A stretch of DNA of 64,000 nt from Moraxellaceae bacterium (GCA_029237815.1 JAQZBP010000006.1:186001-250000), one strand, 5' to 3'; shown: positions 43,001-51,380, counted from the stretch's first letter. The notes: a model not told the origin generated them from the sequence alone. Numbers and translations: made by a program.

Positions 43001-43750
43001 CTAGCGCCGCACGGCGCGGAAGAACATCAGTTCCCAGTCCAGTTCGACGCCGCCGTCCGTCTCGCGCAGGCCGACGCCCTCCGCGAGCCGCGGCAACAGC
43101 TCCGCCGTCGTGATGCCTTCCAGTCCGAAGAGCATGCGGCAGAAGTCCGCGAGCGCCAGCCGGCTTTCGGCGCGCCACCCGATGCGGCGCGCCTCGGCGC
43201 ACTCCACGGAAAAGCCGCAGGCTTCCAGCTCCGGCACGGTCGCGCCGTCGAAGTAGATGCCGCGGTGGCCGGTCGCCGTGTGGCGGTCGACGACGCTATC
43301 GAGGAAGGTGGCGACGCGCGAGCCGGCCGGCACGTCGCCGACGGTGAGCACGCCGCCCTGGCGCAGCAGCCGCGCGCATTCCTGCCAGAACGGTCCGCGG
43401 TCGACCACGTGGTGCAGGCCGGCAATGCTGAGGATGTGGTCGAGGCGGCCGCTGGCGAGCGGCACGTCGTCGATCGGGGCCAGCAGGAAGCGGCTGGCGC
43501 CGGTCGCACGCATGCAGTCGGCGAACACATCGGAGCTGTCCACGGAATACAGCGTCACGCCGGGCGGCAGGTGGCGGCCGAGATAGCCGCCGCCGCAGGG
43601 AATGTCGGCAACGCACTCGCCCGGCGCGATGCCGGCGATGGCGACGGCCGCATCGAACTCGGCGTCGCGGGCCTGCGGGTAGCGCGCCATGGCGGCGTCG
43701 TACTGGCGGCCGCGCACGTTGAATAGCCGCATGTAGGCGTCGTCATGCAT
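43001..43750 (-). CDS. Class I SAM-dependent methyltransferase
   Basis: 249 aa. Motif I VADIPCGGGYLGRHLP, motif II VDSSDVF, motif III-like LASGRLDHILSIAGLHHVVDRGPFWQECARLLRQGGVLTVGDV: a Methyltransf_11/25 fold acting on a small molecule or peptide. The start overlaps the end of the ATP-grasp gene by 8 bp, so the two products probably act together. Substrate unknown. Confidence 0.88.
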   Translation of the reverse strand: MHDDAYMRLFNVRGRQYDAAMARYPQARDAEFDAAVAIAGIAPGECVADIPCGGGYLGRHLPPGVTLYSVDSSDVFADCMRATGASRFLLAPIDDVPLASGRLDHILSIAGLHHVVDRGPFWQECARLLRQGGVLTVGDVPAGSRVATFLDSVVDRHTATGHRGIYFDGATVPELEACGFSVECAEARRIGWRAESRLALADFCRMLFGLEGITTAELLPRLAEGVGLRETDGGVELDWELMFFRAVRR

Positions 43751-44744
43751 CCGGAGCGGGCTCGCGCAACAGCATGTCCTGCACGGCCACGCGCAGTTTC
43801 TGCACGACAGGCCGCAGGTAGGGATGCTTTTCGAGGTGTTTCTGCCGCAACGCGTTGCCGCTCGCGTTCGCCTCGAAAATCAGCAGCTCGCCTGTGCCGA
43901 GCAGCGCGCAGTCCACCGAAAAATAATCCAGCTGCAGGCGCTGCTTGATGGCCGCCAGGCGCTCGGCCAGCGGCGGGAAGTGCGTGGGGCCGAAGGTCGT
44001 CAGGAAGGCCTCCTCCTCGGCGCAGAGCTCGGGGCGCGCGGCCATGAGGCCCTCGCGGGTGCTGGCGTGCACGTTCCAGTCTTCGCTCACGAGCAGATGG
44101 CGGGCGAAGACCTGGTCGCCGACAAAGACCAGGCGCAGCTTGCGGTAAAGGCCATCGGGACTCGCGAAATCGATGAAGCGGATCAGGTAGTACTCGCTGC
44201 CGTCGCAGGCGATCCGGTCGAGCAGCGCGGCATCCTCCGGCGTGCGCAGGAGCAGCATGGAGGCGCCGCCATGCGTGCCGGCACTGCGCAGAATGACGGG
44301 ATAGCCGGGGCCGGCGGCGATGGCGTCCAGCACCTCGCGCTGCGCTGTGGGCCGGATGCGCTGCGTGGCCGGCACGACGAGGCCGGGGACGGCGGCGAGG
44401 GCCGCCGCGACATCGTCGCGCCGCGTCTTCAGGACATGCACGGGGCGGTTGATCACCGGAACGCCCGGGTGCTGGCGGATCACCTGCATGGCGAGGTGCA
44501 GTGCCTTCGTGCTGGTGTCGGCGTCGGTGATGCAGTTGAAGATCACGTCCGGGCGCGGCAGCTGCGGCAGGCCGCCCGTCACGTCGCCCAGCACGACGAG
44601 ATGCTTTTTCAGCTGCGGGTGCCGCAGGTCCTCGTGAATGTCGATGCTGCCATGCAGCTCGTAGGCGACCCCGCGCGGGCCGACGGCGCGAATGAGGACG
44701 CGGTTGGAATCCTCGAGGCCGTTAAGAAAAAGGACATTTGCCAC
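43743..44744 (-). CDS. ATP-grasp (RimK-like) ligase of unknown substrate
   Basis: 333 aa, GTG start with GGGAG 7 nt upstream. N-terminal Rossmann-like part (MANVLFLNGLEDSNRVL, PDVIFNCITDADTSTKAL), then an ATP-grasp core: PVILRSAGTHGGASMLLL for nucleotide binding, YLIRFIDFASPDGLYRKLRLVFVGDQVF, and the Mg-binding DYFSVDCALLGTGELLIFEANASGN. Similar cores occur fused to TPR proteins in alphaproteobacteria. ATP-grasp ligases join a carboxylate to an amine or thiol via an acyl phosphate. Coupled to the methyltransferase gene. Confidence 0.82.
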   Translation of the reverse strand: MANVLFLNGLEDSNRVLIRAVGPRGVAYELHGSIDIHEDLRHPQLKKHLVVLGDVTGGLPQLPRPDVIFNCITDADTSTKALHLAMQVIRQHPGVPVINRPVHVLKTRRDDVAAALAAVPGLVVPATQRIRPTAQREVLDAIAAGPGYPVILRSAGTHGGASMLLLRTPEDAALLDRIACDGSEYYLIRFIDFASPDGLYRKLRLVFVGDQVFARHLLVSEDWNVHASTREGLMAARPELCAEEEAFLTTFGPTHFPPLAERLAAIKQRLQLDYFSVDCALLGTGELLIFEANASGNALRQKHLEKHPYLRPVVQKLRVAVQDMLLREPAPDA

Positions 44745-44859
44745 TGCAGGTCTCCCGAACGCCGGCCAGCGCCGGCTGCTACAACTGATGCCGGACTATA
44801 GGCAGGTGATGAACGAGGGCAATACCCCTGCGGGGCCAGGGCCGGCACACGTGGGCCGC

Positions 44860-45498
44860 TCAATCACGCGTGCGGAACCAGCCGGCGATGCTCCAGCGTT
44901 CCGCGGTGGCGGGCAGTACCTCGTGCGGCATGTCCGCGCTGCGGAAAAGCACCAGCGTGCCGCCACGCGGCGCCTGGCGGAACAGCTCGGCGCCATCGGC
45001 GCCATCGGCGCCATACATGACGATCTCGCCGCCGGCGGCGGCCGGCCAGTCGGGGTTCAGGTAGAGCACTGCGGAGATGACACGGGCATTGGAATCGCGA
45101 TGCCGGTCCACATGGGTGCGGTAGAAGGCGCCGACCGGATAATGCGCGTACTGGGCCTCGAACTCGGCAAGGCCGAGGAAGAGCTCGCGGTTGAGCGTCT
45201 CGCGCAGGGTGTCCATCCACGCCAGGTAGCGTCCCCCGGCCGGCAGGTCCGGCGCGAGCCAGCACAGCTCGTCGCCGCGCACGGCAGTCTCGCGCTGGAG
45301 GCCGGCGGCGCGGCCGATGCGCGCCGGGCGAAAGGCGGCCTCGCCCTGCAAGGCGACGGCCTCGTCGCGCAGTGCCAGCCAGCAGGCCGGCGGCAGCACG
45401 TCCGGCAGCACGACATGACCCGGCGCGGCCAGCGCGTCGATGGCCGCGCCCCAGGGACCGGGAGGAAATGCCGTTAGGCCCGGGCTATCGTCAGGCAT
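44860..45498 (-). CDS. 2-oxoglutarate/Fe(II) dioxygenase (prolyl-hydroxylase-like)
   Basis: 212 aa. Jelly-roll oxygenase with iron ligands His/Asp in RTHVDRHRDSNARVISAVLYLN and the distal His in MPHEVLPATAERWSIAGWF, where Arg binds 2-oxoglutarate. Related to the EGL-9/COG3751 hydroxylases that modify proteins. It is 115 bp upstream of the ATP-grasp gene on the same strand and divergent from rlmJ. Solo copies are common, so linkage to the ATP-grasp pair may be incidental. Start at ATG 45498; the open frame further upstream is noise over rlmJ. Confidence 0.88.
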   Translation of the reverse strand: MPDDSPGLTAFPPGPWGAAIDALAAPGHVVLPDVLPPACWLALRDEAVALQGEAAFRPARIGRAAGLQRETAVRGDELCWLAPDLPAGGRYLAWMDTLRETLNRELFLGLAEFEAQYAHYPVGAFYRTHVDRHRDSNARVISAVLYLNPDWPAAAGGEIVMYGADGADGAELFRQAPRGGTLVLFRSADMPHEVLPATAERWSIAGWFRTRD

Positions 45499-45546
45499 TA
45501 TGATGCTCGCTCTTTTCGCGACACCCGCACTCGACAGGCGCCCGCC

Positions 45547-46431
45547 ATGAATTACCGCCACCACTACCACGCCGGCAACTTTGCCGATGTCGTCAAGCAT
45601 GTGCTGCTGCTCGGCCTGCTGGAAGCCCTGGGCCGCAAGGACACGCCCTTCTGCTACGTCGACACGCACGCCGGTTGCGGCCTTTACGACCTCGGCGCCT
45701 CCGAGGCGCAACGCACGCTGGAGTTCAAGACCGGCCTGTCGCGCGTGAAGGCGGCGCCTGCCGCCGGCACGCCGGCATGGGTGACGGATTATCAAAAGGC
45801 GGTGGCGGCGCTGCAAGCCGAGCGCGGCGGCTTCTGGTATCCGGGCTCGCCGTGGCTGGCGCTGCATGGCATGCGCGCGCAGGATCGCGCCCTGCTGATG
45901 GAGCTGCACCCGGAGGATGCCGGCACGCTGAAGCAGCATTTCACGCGCCTGCCGCAAGTCGCCGTGCACCAGCGTGACGCTTACGAAGGCCTCACCGCGC
46001 TGATTCCCCCGAAGGAAAAGCGCGGCCTCGTGCTGATCGACCCGCCCTACGAGGAAGAACGCGACGACTATGCACCCGTCGTCGAGCTGCTGCAGAAAGC
46101 GCATGCGAAGTGGCCGACCGGCATGTACGCGCTGTGGTTCCCCATCAAGGACTACCACGCCATCACGCGCTTCTACCGGCGCCTGCGCAACACCGGCATT
46201 CCGCGCATCCTGGCCACGGAACTCAACGTGCTGCCCCCCGACAATTCGCTGGGCCTGAACGGCACCGGCATGGTGATCGTGAATCCGCCCTGGCAGTTCG
46301 ATGCGCGTGCGCTCACCACGCTGCAGTGGCTGCTGGGCGTGCTCAGCGAGCACCCCCAGTCCTCCTGCCGCGTGCAGTGGCTGAACGGCGAGACCGTGGT
46401 GGTCGACACGCCGCCGCGCAAGGCACGCTGA
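45547..46431 (+). CDS. rlmJ: 23S rRNA (adenine(2030)-N6)-methyltransferase RlmJ
   Basis: 294 aa. N-terminal signature MNYRHHYHAGNFADVVKHVLL, SAM site YVDTHAGCGLYDL, and the N6-adenine motif LVLIDPPYEEERDDY. The whole protein matches the family in length. Divergent from the dioxygenase with 48 bp between starts. Confidence 0.96.
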   Translation: MNYRHHYHAGNFADVVKHVLLLGLLEALGRKDTPFCYVDTHAGCGLYDLGASEAQRTLEFKTGLSRVKAAPAAGTPAWVTDYQKAVAALQAERGGFWYPGSPWLALHGMRAQDRALLMELHPEDAGTLKQHFTRLPQVAVHQRDAYEGLTALIPPKEKRGLVLIDPPYEEERDDYAPVVELLQKAHAKWPTGMYALWFPIKDYHAITRFYRRLRNTGIPRILATELNVLPPDNSLGLNGTGMVIVNPPWQFDARALTTLQWLLGVLSEHPQSSCRVQWLNGETVVVDTPPRKAR

Positions 46432-46587
46432 GCCCCCCGCCGGCGCCACCCCGGTCCGGGAGTGGTGTCTCATACCACCTTCCGACGCCGCCCGCGCATT
46501 CGCTTGACCTGCATCAACACCCCGCCCGCCGCCAGCCGATAGCCTGCAGATGTTCACTTACGGACAGCAGTAACGGAGGGAGAGGTC

Positions 46588-46899
46588 ATGATCGACCGTC
46601 ACGAATACGTACAGAAGCTGAAGGAAAAACTCGACGCCTGGGATAGCGAGATCGACACGCTCGAAGAGCGGCTCAAGGACCTGAAAGGCGAAGCCGAACA
46701 GCGCGCGCGCCTCGCGCTCGAGGACCTGAAGCTGACCCGCACCCAGCTCACCCAGCGCGTCGACGAGCTGCTCAGCACCTCGGACGATGCCCTGCAGCGT
46801 ATCCGCCTGAGCTTCGAAAGCGCCTGGGACAATGTGAAGACCGGCATTTCCGCCGTGCGTTCCGAGCTGGCGCCGGAAAAGAAGGAAACGGAAAAGTAA
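46588..46899 (+). CDS. Small coiled-coil protein
   Basis: 103 aa, almost entirely helical and charged (EYVQKLKEKLDAWDSEIDTLEERLKDLKGEAEQRARLALEDLKLTRTQL), with heptad hydrophobics and no membrane segment. Resembles the small stress-related coiled-coil proteins of the sll1863 type. GGAGGGAGAGG lies just before the ATG, a strong site. Two GC-rich stem-loops follow. Function unknown. Confidence 0.8.
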   Translation: MIDRHEYVQKLKEKLDAWDSEIDTLEERLKDLKGEAEQRARLALEDLKLTRTQLTQRVDELLSTSDDALQRIRLSFESAWDNVKTGISAVRSELAPEKKETEK

Positions 46900-46907
46900 T
46901 CAGCGCG

Positions 46908-46929
46908 GAGGCCGGCGCCCGCCGGCCTC
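46908..46929. repeat. Short perfect inverted repeat
   Basis: GAGGCCGGC-GCCC-GCCGGCCTC, 9-bp arms, 9 bp after the coiled-coil gene. No T-tract. Likely mRNA end structure. Confidence 0.6.
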
Positions 46930-46961
46930 ACGCGTCACTCCGCGCAAGCGGAGACAAGGTT

Positions 46962-47032
46962 TTCTGCAGGGGCGGCCGGGCCGCAGGGCAAATCTGGCAG
47001 GATGGCAATGCTGCCCGGCCGCCCCCGCAGAA
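46962..47032. repeat. Large imperfect inverted repeat between convergent genes
   Basis: Arms TTCTGCAGGGGCGGCCGGGC and its near-complement (19 of 20 bases pair) enclose about 31 nt. It lies between the coiled-coil gene (+) and cysQ (-). Could be a REP-like element or a shared transcript-end structure. Confidence 0.75.
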
Positions 47033-47060
47033 TTTTGCCGCCGCCCGTGTCGCCCCCTCG

Positions 47061-47906
47061 TTACGCTCCCATCTCGCGGCAGATACCGCTCCAGGTTTCC
47101 GGCGCCGCGCCCACGACAAGAAAGCTGCCGTTGAGCAGGCCATCGCGTACGTTGTAGCGGAAAGGCCGCCCCTGTTCATCCATCAGCACGCCACCGGCCT
47201 GTTCCACCACTACCTGGCCTGCCGCCGTGTCCCACTCCATGGTCGGCCCGAAGCGCGGGTAGATATCGGCCTGGCCTTCGGCGACGACGCAGATCTTGAA
47301 GGCGGAGCCTGCCGTGCTGAATTCCAGCGCGCCATAGCGCGCCTCCACGAGTGCGCAGAACTGCTCGTCACGCGCGCCGCGATGGCGACGGCTCGCCACC
47401 ACACGCAGTGCACGCACGCCCGGCACCGGCAACGCCGCGGACTGCAGACGCGTGGTCACGCCACCGTCGATGCGGAAGGCGCCGCATCCGCGCGCCGCCA
47501 CGAAGGCCTGGCCCAGCGCCGGCGCATACACCACGCCGAGGATGGCCTCGCCGTTTTCCACCAGCGCGATGTTCACGGTGAACTCGTTCGAGCGCGCAAT
47601 GAATTCCTTGGTGCCGTCGAGCGGGTCGACCAGCCAGCAGCGCGCCCACTGCCTGCGCTCCGCCACCGGAATCGCTTCGGCTTCCTCGGAAATCACCGGA
47701 ATGTCCGGCGCGATCGCCTGCAACGCCGCCACGATGACGCGATTGGCGGCCAGATCCGCGGCAGTGAGCGGGGAATCGTCTTCCTTGTGCTGCACGGCCC
47801 AGCGCGCCTCGTCGTGGAAGATCGCCATGATTTCGGCGCCGGCCTCTTCGGCCACCTGCCGCACCTGCCCCATCAGCTTTTCAAGGTCGAGCTCTCGCAT
47901 CGTCAT
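47061..47906 (-). CDS. cysQ: 3'(2'),5'-bisphosphate nucleotidase CysQ
   Basis: 281 aa. Li-sensitive Mg-dependent phosphatase that removes PAP formed in sulfate assimilation. Metal motifs: EDDSPLTAADLAAN, VISEEAE, WLVDPLDGTKEFI, and MEWDTAAGQVVVEQAGG. Its ATG overlaps the nudE stop (ATGA). The cysQ-nudE-yrfG neighbourhood is the same in Pseudomonas. Confidence 0.95.
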   Translation of the reverse strand: MTMRELDLEKLMGQVRQVAEEAGAEIMAIFHDEARWAVQHKEDDSPLTAADLAANRVIVAALQAIAPDIPVISEEAEAIPVAERRQWARCWLVDPLDGTKEFIARSNEFTVNIALVENGEAILGVVYAPALGQAFVAARGCGAFRIDGGVTTRLQSAALPVPGVRALRVVASRRHRGARDEQFCALVEARYGALEFSTAGSAFKICVVAEGQADIYPRFGPTMEWDTAAGQVVVEQAGGVLMDEQGRPFRYNVRDGLLNGSFLVVGAAPETWSGICREMGA

Positions 47907-48481
47907 AGTCCGCTTTCGATCACATTCGTTTCGCGGCGCGCACGCAGGATGTCGCGCACCAGGTAAAGGGCGGCCAGCGAGCGCGCCTCGTGCAGGTCCT
48001 CGCGCCAGGCCCATTCGTCGAGCTCGGAGAGCTTCATCGGCACCACCTCGATGGGCTCGGGCTCGTCGCCGTCGAGCGTGGCGGGATAAAGGTCCTCCGC
48101 CAGCACCACCATCAGGCGCGAGCCCATGTAGCCGGGCGAGAGCGACAGCGCCTTCAGCGGCGTCAGGCGGCGCGCGCCGTGGCCGACCTCCTCCTGCAGT
48201 TCGCGCAGGGCGCCCTGCTCGAAGGTTTCGTCGGCCTCCAGCCCGCCCTTGGGCAGGCCGAGGGTGTAGTTCTCCACGCCCACGCCGTATTCGCGGATCA
48301 TGAGCACGGTGTCATCGTCCAGCAGCGGCACGATCATGACGGCGCCGATGCGCGGCCCGGCGCGCAGGCGCTCGTAATGACGGGTGGCGCCGTTGCTGAA
48401 GCGCAGCTCGACCTCCTCCACCGTGAAGAAGCGGCTTTTCGCCACCACTGTCTTGTTCAGAATCTCCGGCAGCTTTGCCAT
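47903..48481 (-). CDS. nudE: ADP-compounds hydrolase NudE (Nudix)
   Basis: 192 aa. Nudix box GGLEADETFEQGALRELQEEVG fits GX5EX7REUXEEXGU. Hydrolyses NADH, ADP-ribose, Ap3A and related dinucleotides. The N-terminus MAKLPEILNKTVVAKSRFFTVEEVELRFSNG is typical of NudE. Upstream and coupled to cysQ; divergent from yrfG with 24 bp between starts, so the promoters must overlap. Confidence 0.94.
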   Translation of the reverse strand: MAKLPEILNKTVVAKSRFFTVEEVELRFSNGATRHYERLRAGPRIGAVMIVPLLDDDTVLMIREYGVGVENYTLGLPKGGLEADETFEQGALRELQEEVGHGARRLTPLKALSLSPGYMGSRLMVVLAEDLYPATLDGDEPEPIEVVPMKLSELDEWAWREDLHEARSLAALYLVRDILRARRETNVIESGL

Positions 48482-48505
48482 ACTCGACTGACCGTTTCTC
48501 TATTG

Positions 48506-49198
48506 ATGACCAGTATGCCGGCGCTCGTTGACTGGGCGCGTATCGACACTGTCCTGCTGGACATGGATGGTACGCTGCTCGACCTCTACTTCGACAACCA
48601 ATTCTGGCTGCACCATCTGCCCGCGGTCTACGGCCGCGAGCGCGGGATGGACACCGACGCCGCCCGCGAGGATCTGGTGGCCCGCTTCGGGCGCGAACAG
48701 GGCACGCTCAACTGGTATTGCGTGGATTTCTGGACGCAGGAACTCGGCCTCGACATCGCCGGCCTGAAGCGCGACCTCATCCACCTGATCCAGCCCCGCC
48801 CCGGCGCCTTCGCCTTCCTGCAGGCCGTGCGCGACAGCGGCCGCTCCGCCTGGCTCGTCACCAACGCCCATCACCACAGCCTGTCGCTGAAGCTGGCGCA
48901 CACGCCGCTGACCGACCTCTGCGACCGCATCCTCTGCTCGCACGATTTTCGCGAACCCAAGGAGTCGGCGGCCTTCTGGCCGGCGCTGCAGCGCCAGGAG
49001 CCTTTCGAGCCCGCGCGCGCGCTCTTCGTCGACGACAGCGAGTCCGTGCTGCGCGCCGCCCACGACTTCGGCATTGGGCAACTGCTGACCATCGGCCAGC
49101 CCGACAGCCGGAGGCCCACGCGCGAGGGACTGCACTTTCCGGTCCTGCACCACTTCGACGACCTGCTGCCGATCCCGCCCCGCCATGCCCCGGCCTGA
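48506..49198 (+). CDS. yrfG: HAD hydrolase YrfG (GMP/IMP nucleotidase)
   Basis: 230 aa. HAD motifs: VLLDMDGTLLDLYFDNQFW (nucleophile Asp), LVTNAHHHSL, Lys in REPKESAAFW, and LFVDDSESVLRAA. DNQFW after motif I is characteristic of YrfG. Dephosphorylates GMP and IMP in E. coli. An alternative ATG three codons downstream (48515) is possible. Its stop overlaps hslR by 14 bp. Confidence 0.92.
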   Translation: MTSMPALVDWARIDTVLLDMDGTLLDLYFDNQFWLHHLPAVYGRERGMDTDAAREDLVARFGREQGTLNWYCVDFWTQELGLDIAGLKRDLIHLIQPRPGAFAFLQAVRDSGRSAWLVTNAHHHSLSLKLAHTPLTDLCDRILCSHDFREPKESAAFWPALQRQEPFEPARALFVDDSESVLRAAHDFGIGQLLTIGQPDSRRPTREGLHFPVLHHFDDLLPIPPRHAPA

Positions 49199-49697
49199 CG
49201 CGCCCCGCCCCGACCCTTCCGACGATGCCTGGCGCGAGGCGGAGGAGGCGGCGTCCGCCGAAGACGACGAAGACGATGCCGACACAAGCCCCGGATCGGG
49301 CCGCAACGGCGCGCCCCAGGAGCGCGTGCGCATCGACAAGTGGCTGTGGGCCGCGCGCTTCTACCGCACGCGCTCGCTGGCCAAGGAGGCCATCGAGGGC
49401 GGCAAGGTGCACTGCGACGGCCAGCGCGTGAAAGTCAGCAAGGAAGTGAAGGTCGGCATGCTGCTCGAGGTGCGGCAGGGCTTTGATGAAAAGACGGTGC
49501 GGGTAAGGGCGCTGTCAGAGGTGCGCGGCCCGGCAAGCGTGGCGCAGCAGCTCTACGAGGAGACGCCGGAGAGCCTCGCCGCGCGGGAACAGCTCCAGGC
49601 CAACCGGCGCGCGCAGAACCTGGCGCATCCCGACCAGCGCCCCAGCAAGAAGGACCGGCGGCAGATCCACCGCTTCAAGGACAGCTGGGACAAGTAA
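49185..49697 (+). CDS. hslR: Heat-shock protein 15 (HslR), S4 domain
   Basis: 170 aa. S4 RNA-binding domain (residues about 47-105: VRIDKWLWAARFYRTRSLAKEAIEGGKVHCDGQRVKVSKEVKVG) and a basic C-terminal tail. Binds stalled 50S subunits carrying nascent chains. The first 45 residues form an acidic extension (EEAASAEDDEDDADTSPG) absent from E. coli HslR; start codons nearer the domain would need a weaker context. Coupled to yrfG. Confidence 0.93.
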   Translation: MPRPDAPRPDPSDDAWREAEEAASAEDDEDDADTSPGSGRNGAPQERVRIDKWLWAARFYRTRSLAKEAIEGGKVHCDGQRVKVSKEVKVGMLLEVRQGFDEKTVRVRALSEVRGPASVAQQLYEETPESLAAREQLQANRRAQNLAHPDQRPSKKDRRQIHRFKDSWDK

Positions 49698-49702
49698 TTC
49701 CC

Positions 49703-49725
49703 GTAGGTCGGGCTTCCGCCCGACA
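49703..49725 (+). repeat. REP-like palindrome, copy 1
   Basis: GTAGG-TCGGGCTTCCGCCCGA-CA, a palindrome of the REP type common in gammaproteobacteria (GTCGGGCTTCNGCCCGAC). It is 6 bp after the hslR stop and pairs with the inverted copy at 49819. Confidence 0.7.
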
Positions 49726-49818
49726 GCGGCACGACTACCGCGCAGACCCCCCGACCTGCACGCCGCATCGTAACGCTCCTGCGGCGACTGAAAGTGCGCG
49801 GGTTCTGTCGGTGGTGAA

Positions 49819-49841
49819 TGTCGGGCGGAAGCCCGACCCAC
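49819..49841 (-). repeat. REP-like palindrome, copy 2 (inverted)
   Basis: TGTCGGGCGGAAGCCCGACC, the inverse of the first copy about 94 bp away. Together they form a doublet like a BIME between the converging hslR and FAH-hydrolase genes; no REP-associated transposase is nearby. Confidence 0.7.
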
Positions 49842-49858
49842 AGGCCTTGGCGTGGTGC

Positions 49859-50515
49859 TCAGGCGACCGCGGATTCGACGCGCAGCCCGCGCATCTCCAG
49901 TGCCAGCACATCACCCGGCTGCAGCGCCGCGACGCCCTCCGGCGTCCCCGTCATCACCACATCGCCCGGCGCCAGCGTGAAAATCGTGCTGATGTAGGCG
50001 AGCAACGGCAGCACGGGCGTGATCATGTCGGCGCTGTGGCCACTCTGACGCAGGGCGCCATTCACGGTAAGCGTGAAGCGGAGATCGTCGAGCGCGATTC
50101 CGTCCGGGCGCAGGAAAGCCGACAGCGGCGCGGCGCCGTCAAAGGCCTTGGCCACTTCCCAGGGATGCCCCTTCTTCTTCAGCTCGTTCTGCACATCGCG
50201 TAGCGTGAGATCGAGGCCGAGTCCGATGCCGGCAATGGCGGCATGACACTCGGCCTCGCTCGCATGCCGAAGCGTGCGGCCAATCAGCACTGTCAGCTCG
50301 GCCTCGTGGTGGCACTCGCCGCGGCCGGCGGGAATGGCGAAGCCGCCCACCAGCGGCACCGCAGCAGTGGCCGGCTTCATGAAGAGAATCGGGGTTTCCG
50401 GCACGGCGTTGCCGAGCTCGCGGGCGTGTGCGGCATAGTTGCGACCGACACAGACGATCTTGCCGAGCGGAAGGTCGCAGGCGGCACTGTCGAGGAAAGC
50501 ATGGGTATAGGGCAT
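49859..50515 (-). CDS. Fumarylacetoacetate hydrolase family protein (YcgM-like)
   Basis: 218 aa from the ATG at 50515, which has AGGA 8 nt upstream; the ATG three codons earlier abuts the site. FAH fold: KIVCVGRNYAAHARELG, ILFMKPATA, metal-binding HHEAELTVLIG and LGLDLTLRDVQNELKKKGHPWEVAKAFDGAAPLS, and GDVVMTGTPEGV. Close to E. coli YcgM, linked to acylpyruvate or oxaloacetate turnover. Substrate unconfirmed. Confidence 0.92.
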   Translation of the reverse strand: MPYTHAFLDSAACDLPLGKIVCVGRNYAAHARELGNAVPETPILFMKPATAAVPLVGGFAIPAGRGECHHEAELTVLIGRTLRHASEAECHAAIAGIGLGLDLTLRDVQNELKKKGHPWEVAKAFDGAAPLSAFLRPDGIALDDLRFTLTVNGALRQSGHSADMITPVLPLLAYISTIFTLAPGDVVMTGTPEGVAALQPGDVLALEMRGLRVESAVA

Positions 50516-50704
50516 GGGATTCATCCTGTTGCGGGGCGGGTCCTGCTGGCGGCCTGCTTCCCGCCTGCGTTCACGGCGCCGCTGTCGCGCCCGATTGCGA
50601 CGGGCCCTGCCGTCGCGTAAATCAATTCAACCGGACAGGCGAAAATGCGGCGGCGCGGGACGTGGCATCGACTTGCAGCCACGGCTCGCACGCCGCAAGC
50701 GCAT

Positions 50705-51268
50705 TCAGCCCTTCTTCAACGCCTCTTCCATCAGCCAGATGCGGTCTTCGCCGAAATACATCTCGTCCCCGATGAAGAACGTCGGCGCGCCGAAGGCGCC
50801 GCGCTGCGCAGCCTCTTCCGTCGTGGCCTTGAGCTTTTCCTTCACCGCCTCTTCCGAGGTCCTGGCCAGCAGTTCCTCGCCGACGAGCGCCTTCAGCGCG
50901 TCCGCGTCGCCGATATTGCGATCCTCGCCCCAGTAGGCGTTGAAGATTTTCAGCGCCAGCGCGGGCACCTGCGCAGGCTCCGCGGCGGTCAGCGCGCGCA
51001 TCGCCATCAGGGAATTGATCGGAAAGGTGCCGGGAAAGCGGTAGGGCGTGTCCAGGTGCGCGAAGAGACGCTGCAGGTCCTTGAACATGTACTGGCCCTT
51101 GGCGGGATTGGCGGCCGGCATGGTGTTGCCAGAGAGCTTGAACACGCCACCGATCAGGAAGGGGCGCCACTGCACAGGCGCGTACTTATCCAGGCGACCC
51201 ACCTGCAGTGCGGCGAGATAGCTGTAGGGACTCGCCACATCAAAAAAGAATTCGACCTGCTTGCTCAT
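50705..51268 (-). CDS. DsbA-like 2-hydroxychromene-2-carboxylate isomerase family protein
   Basis: 187 aa. GST-kappa/HCCA isomerase type of thioredoxin fold: VEFFFDVASPYSYLAALQV (Ser replaces the CXXC cysteine), FPINSLMAMRAL, FGAPTFFIGDEMYFGEDR. Uses glutathione to isomerise chromene carboxylates or similar ring compounds. No aromatic degradation genes are near, so the true substrate is open. It is 7 bp downstream of a 34-codon membrane-peptide gene and probably co-translated. Confidence 0.88.
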   Translation of the reverse strand: MSKQVEFFFDVASPYSYLAALQVGRLDKYAPVQWRPFLIGGVFKLSGNTMPAANPAKGQYMFKDLQRLFAHLDTPYRFPGTFPINSLMAMRALTAAEPAQVPALALKIFNAYWGEDRNIGDADALKALVGEELLARTSEEAVKEKLKATTEEAAQRGAFGAPTFFIGDEMYFGEDRIWLMEEALKKG

Positions 51269-51275
51269 CACGCCC

Positions 51276-51380
51276 TCACTTTTCGTCGTTCTTGTCGTTC
51301 GGTTTGCGGCGCACCGTGAGCACGAGCACCACGGTCACGATCAGCGCAATCAAGGGAAACCACGCAGCACCCTGGGGCAT
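51276..51380 (-). CDS. 34-residue single-helix membrane peptide
   Basis: ATG at 51380, stop at 51276, with AGGAGGG 4 nt upstream, a near-ideal site. The peptide is MPQGAAWFPLIALIVTVVLV followed by LTVRRK and a charged end PNDKNDEK: one transmembrane helix with positive-inside topology. It ends 7 bp before the isomerase start. The strong ribosome site and helix pattern argue for real translation; function unknown. Confidence 0.7.
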   Translation of the reverse strand: MPQGAAWFPLIALIVTVVLVLTVRRKPNDKNDEK

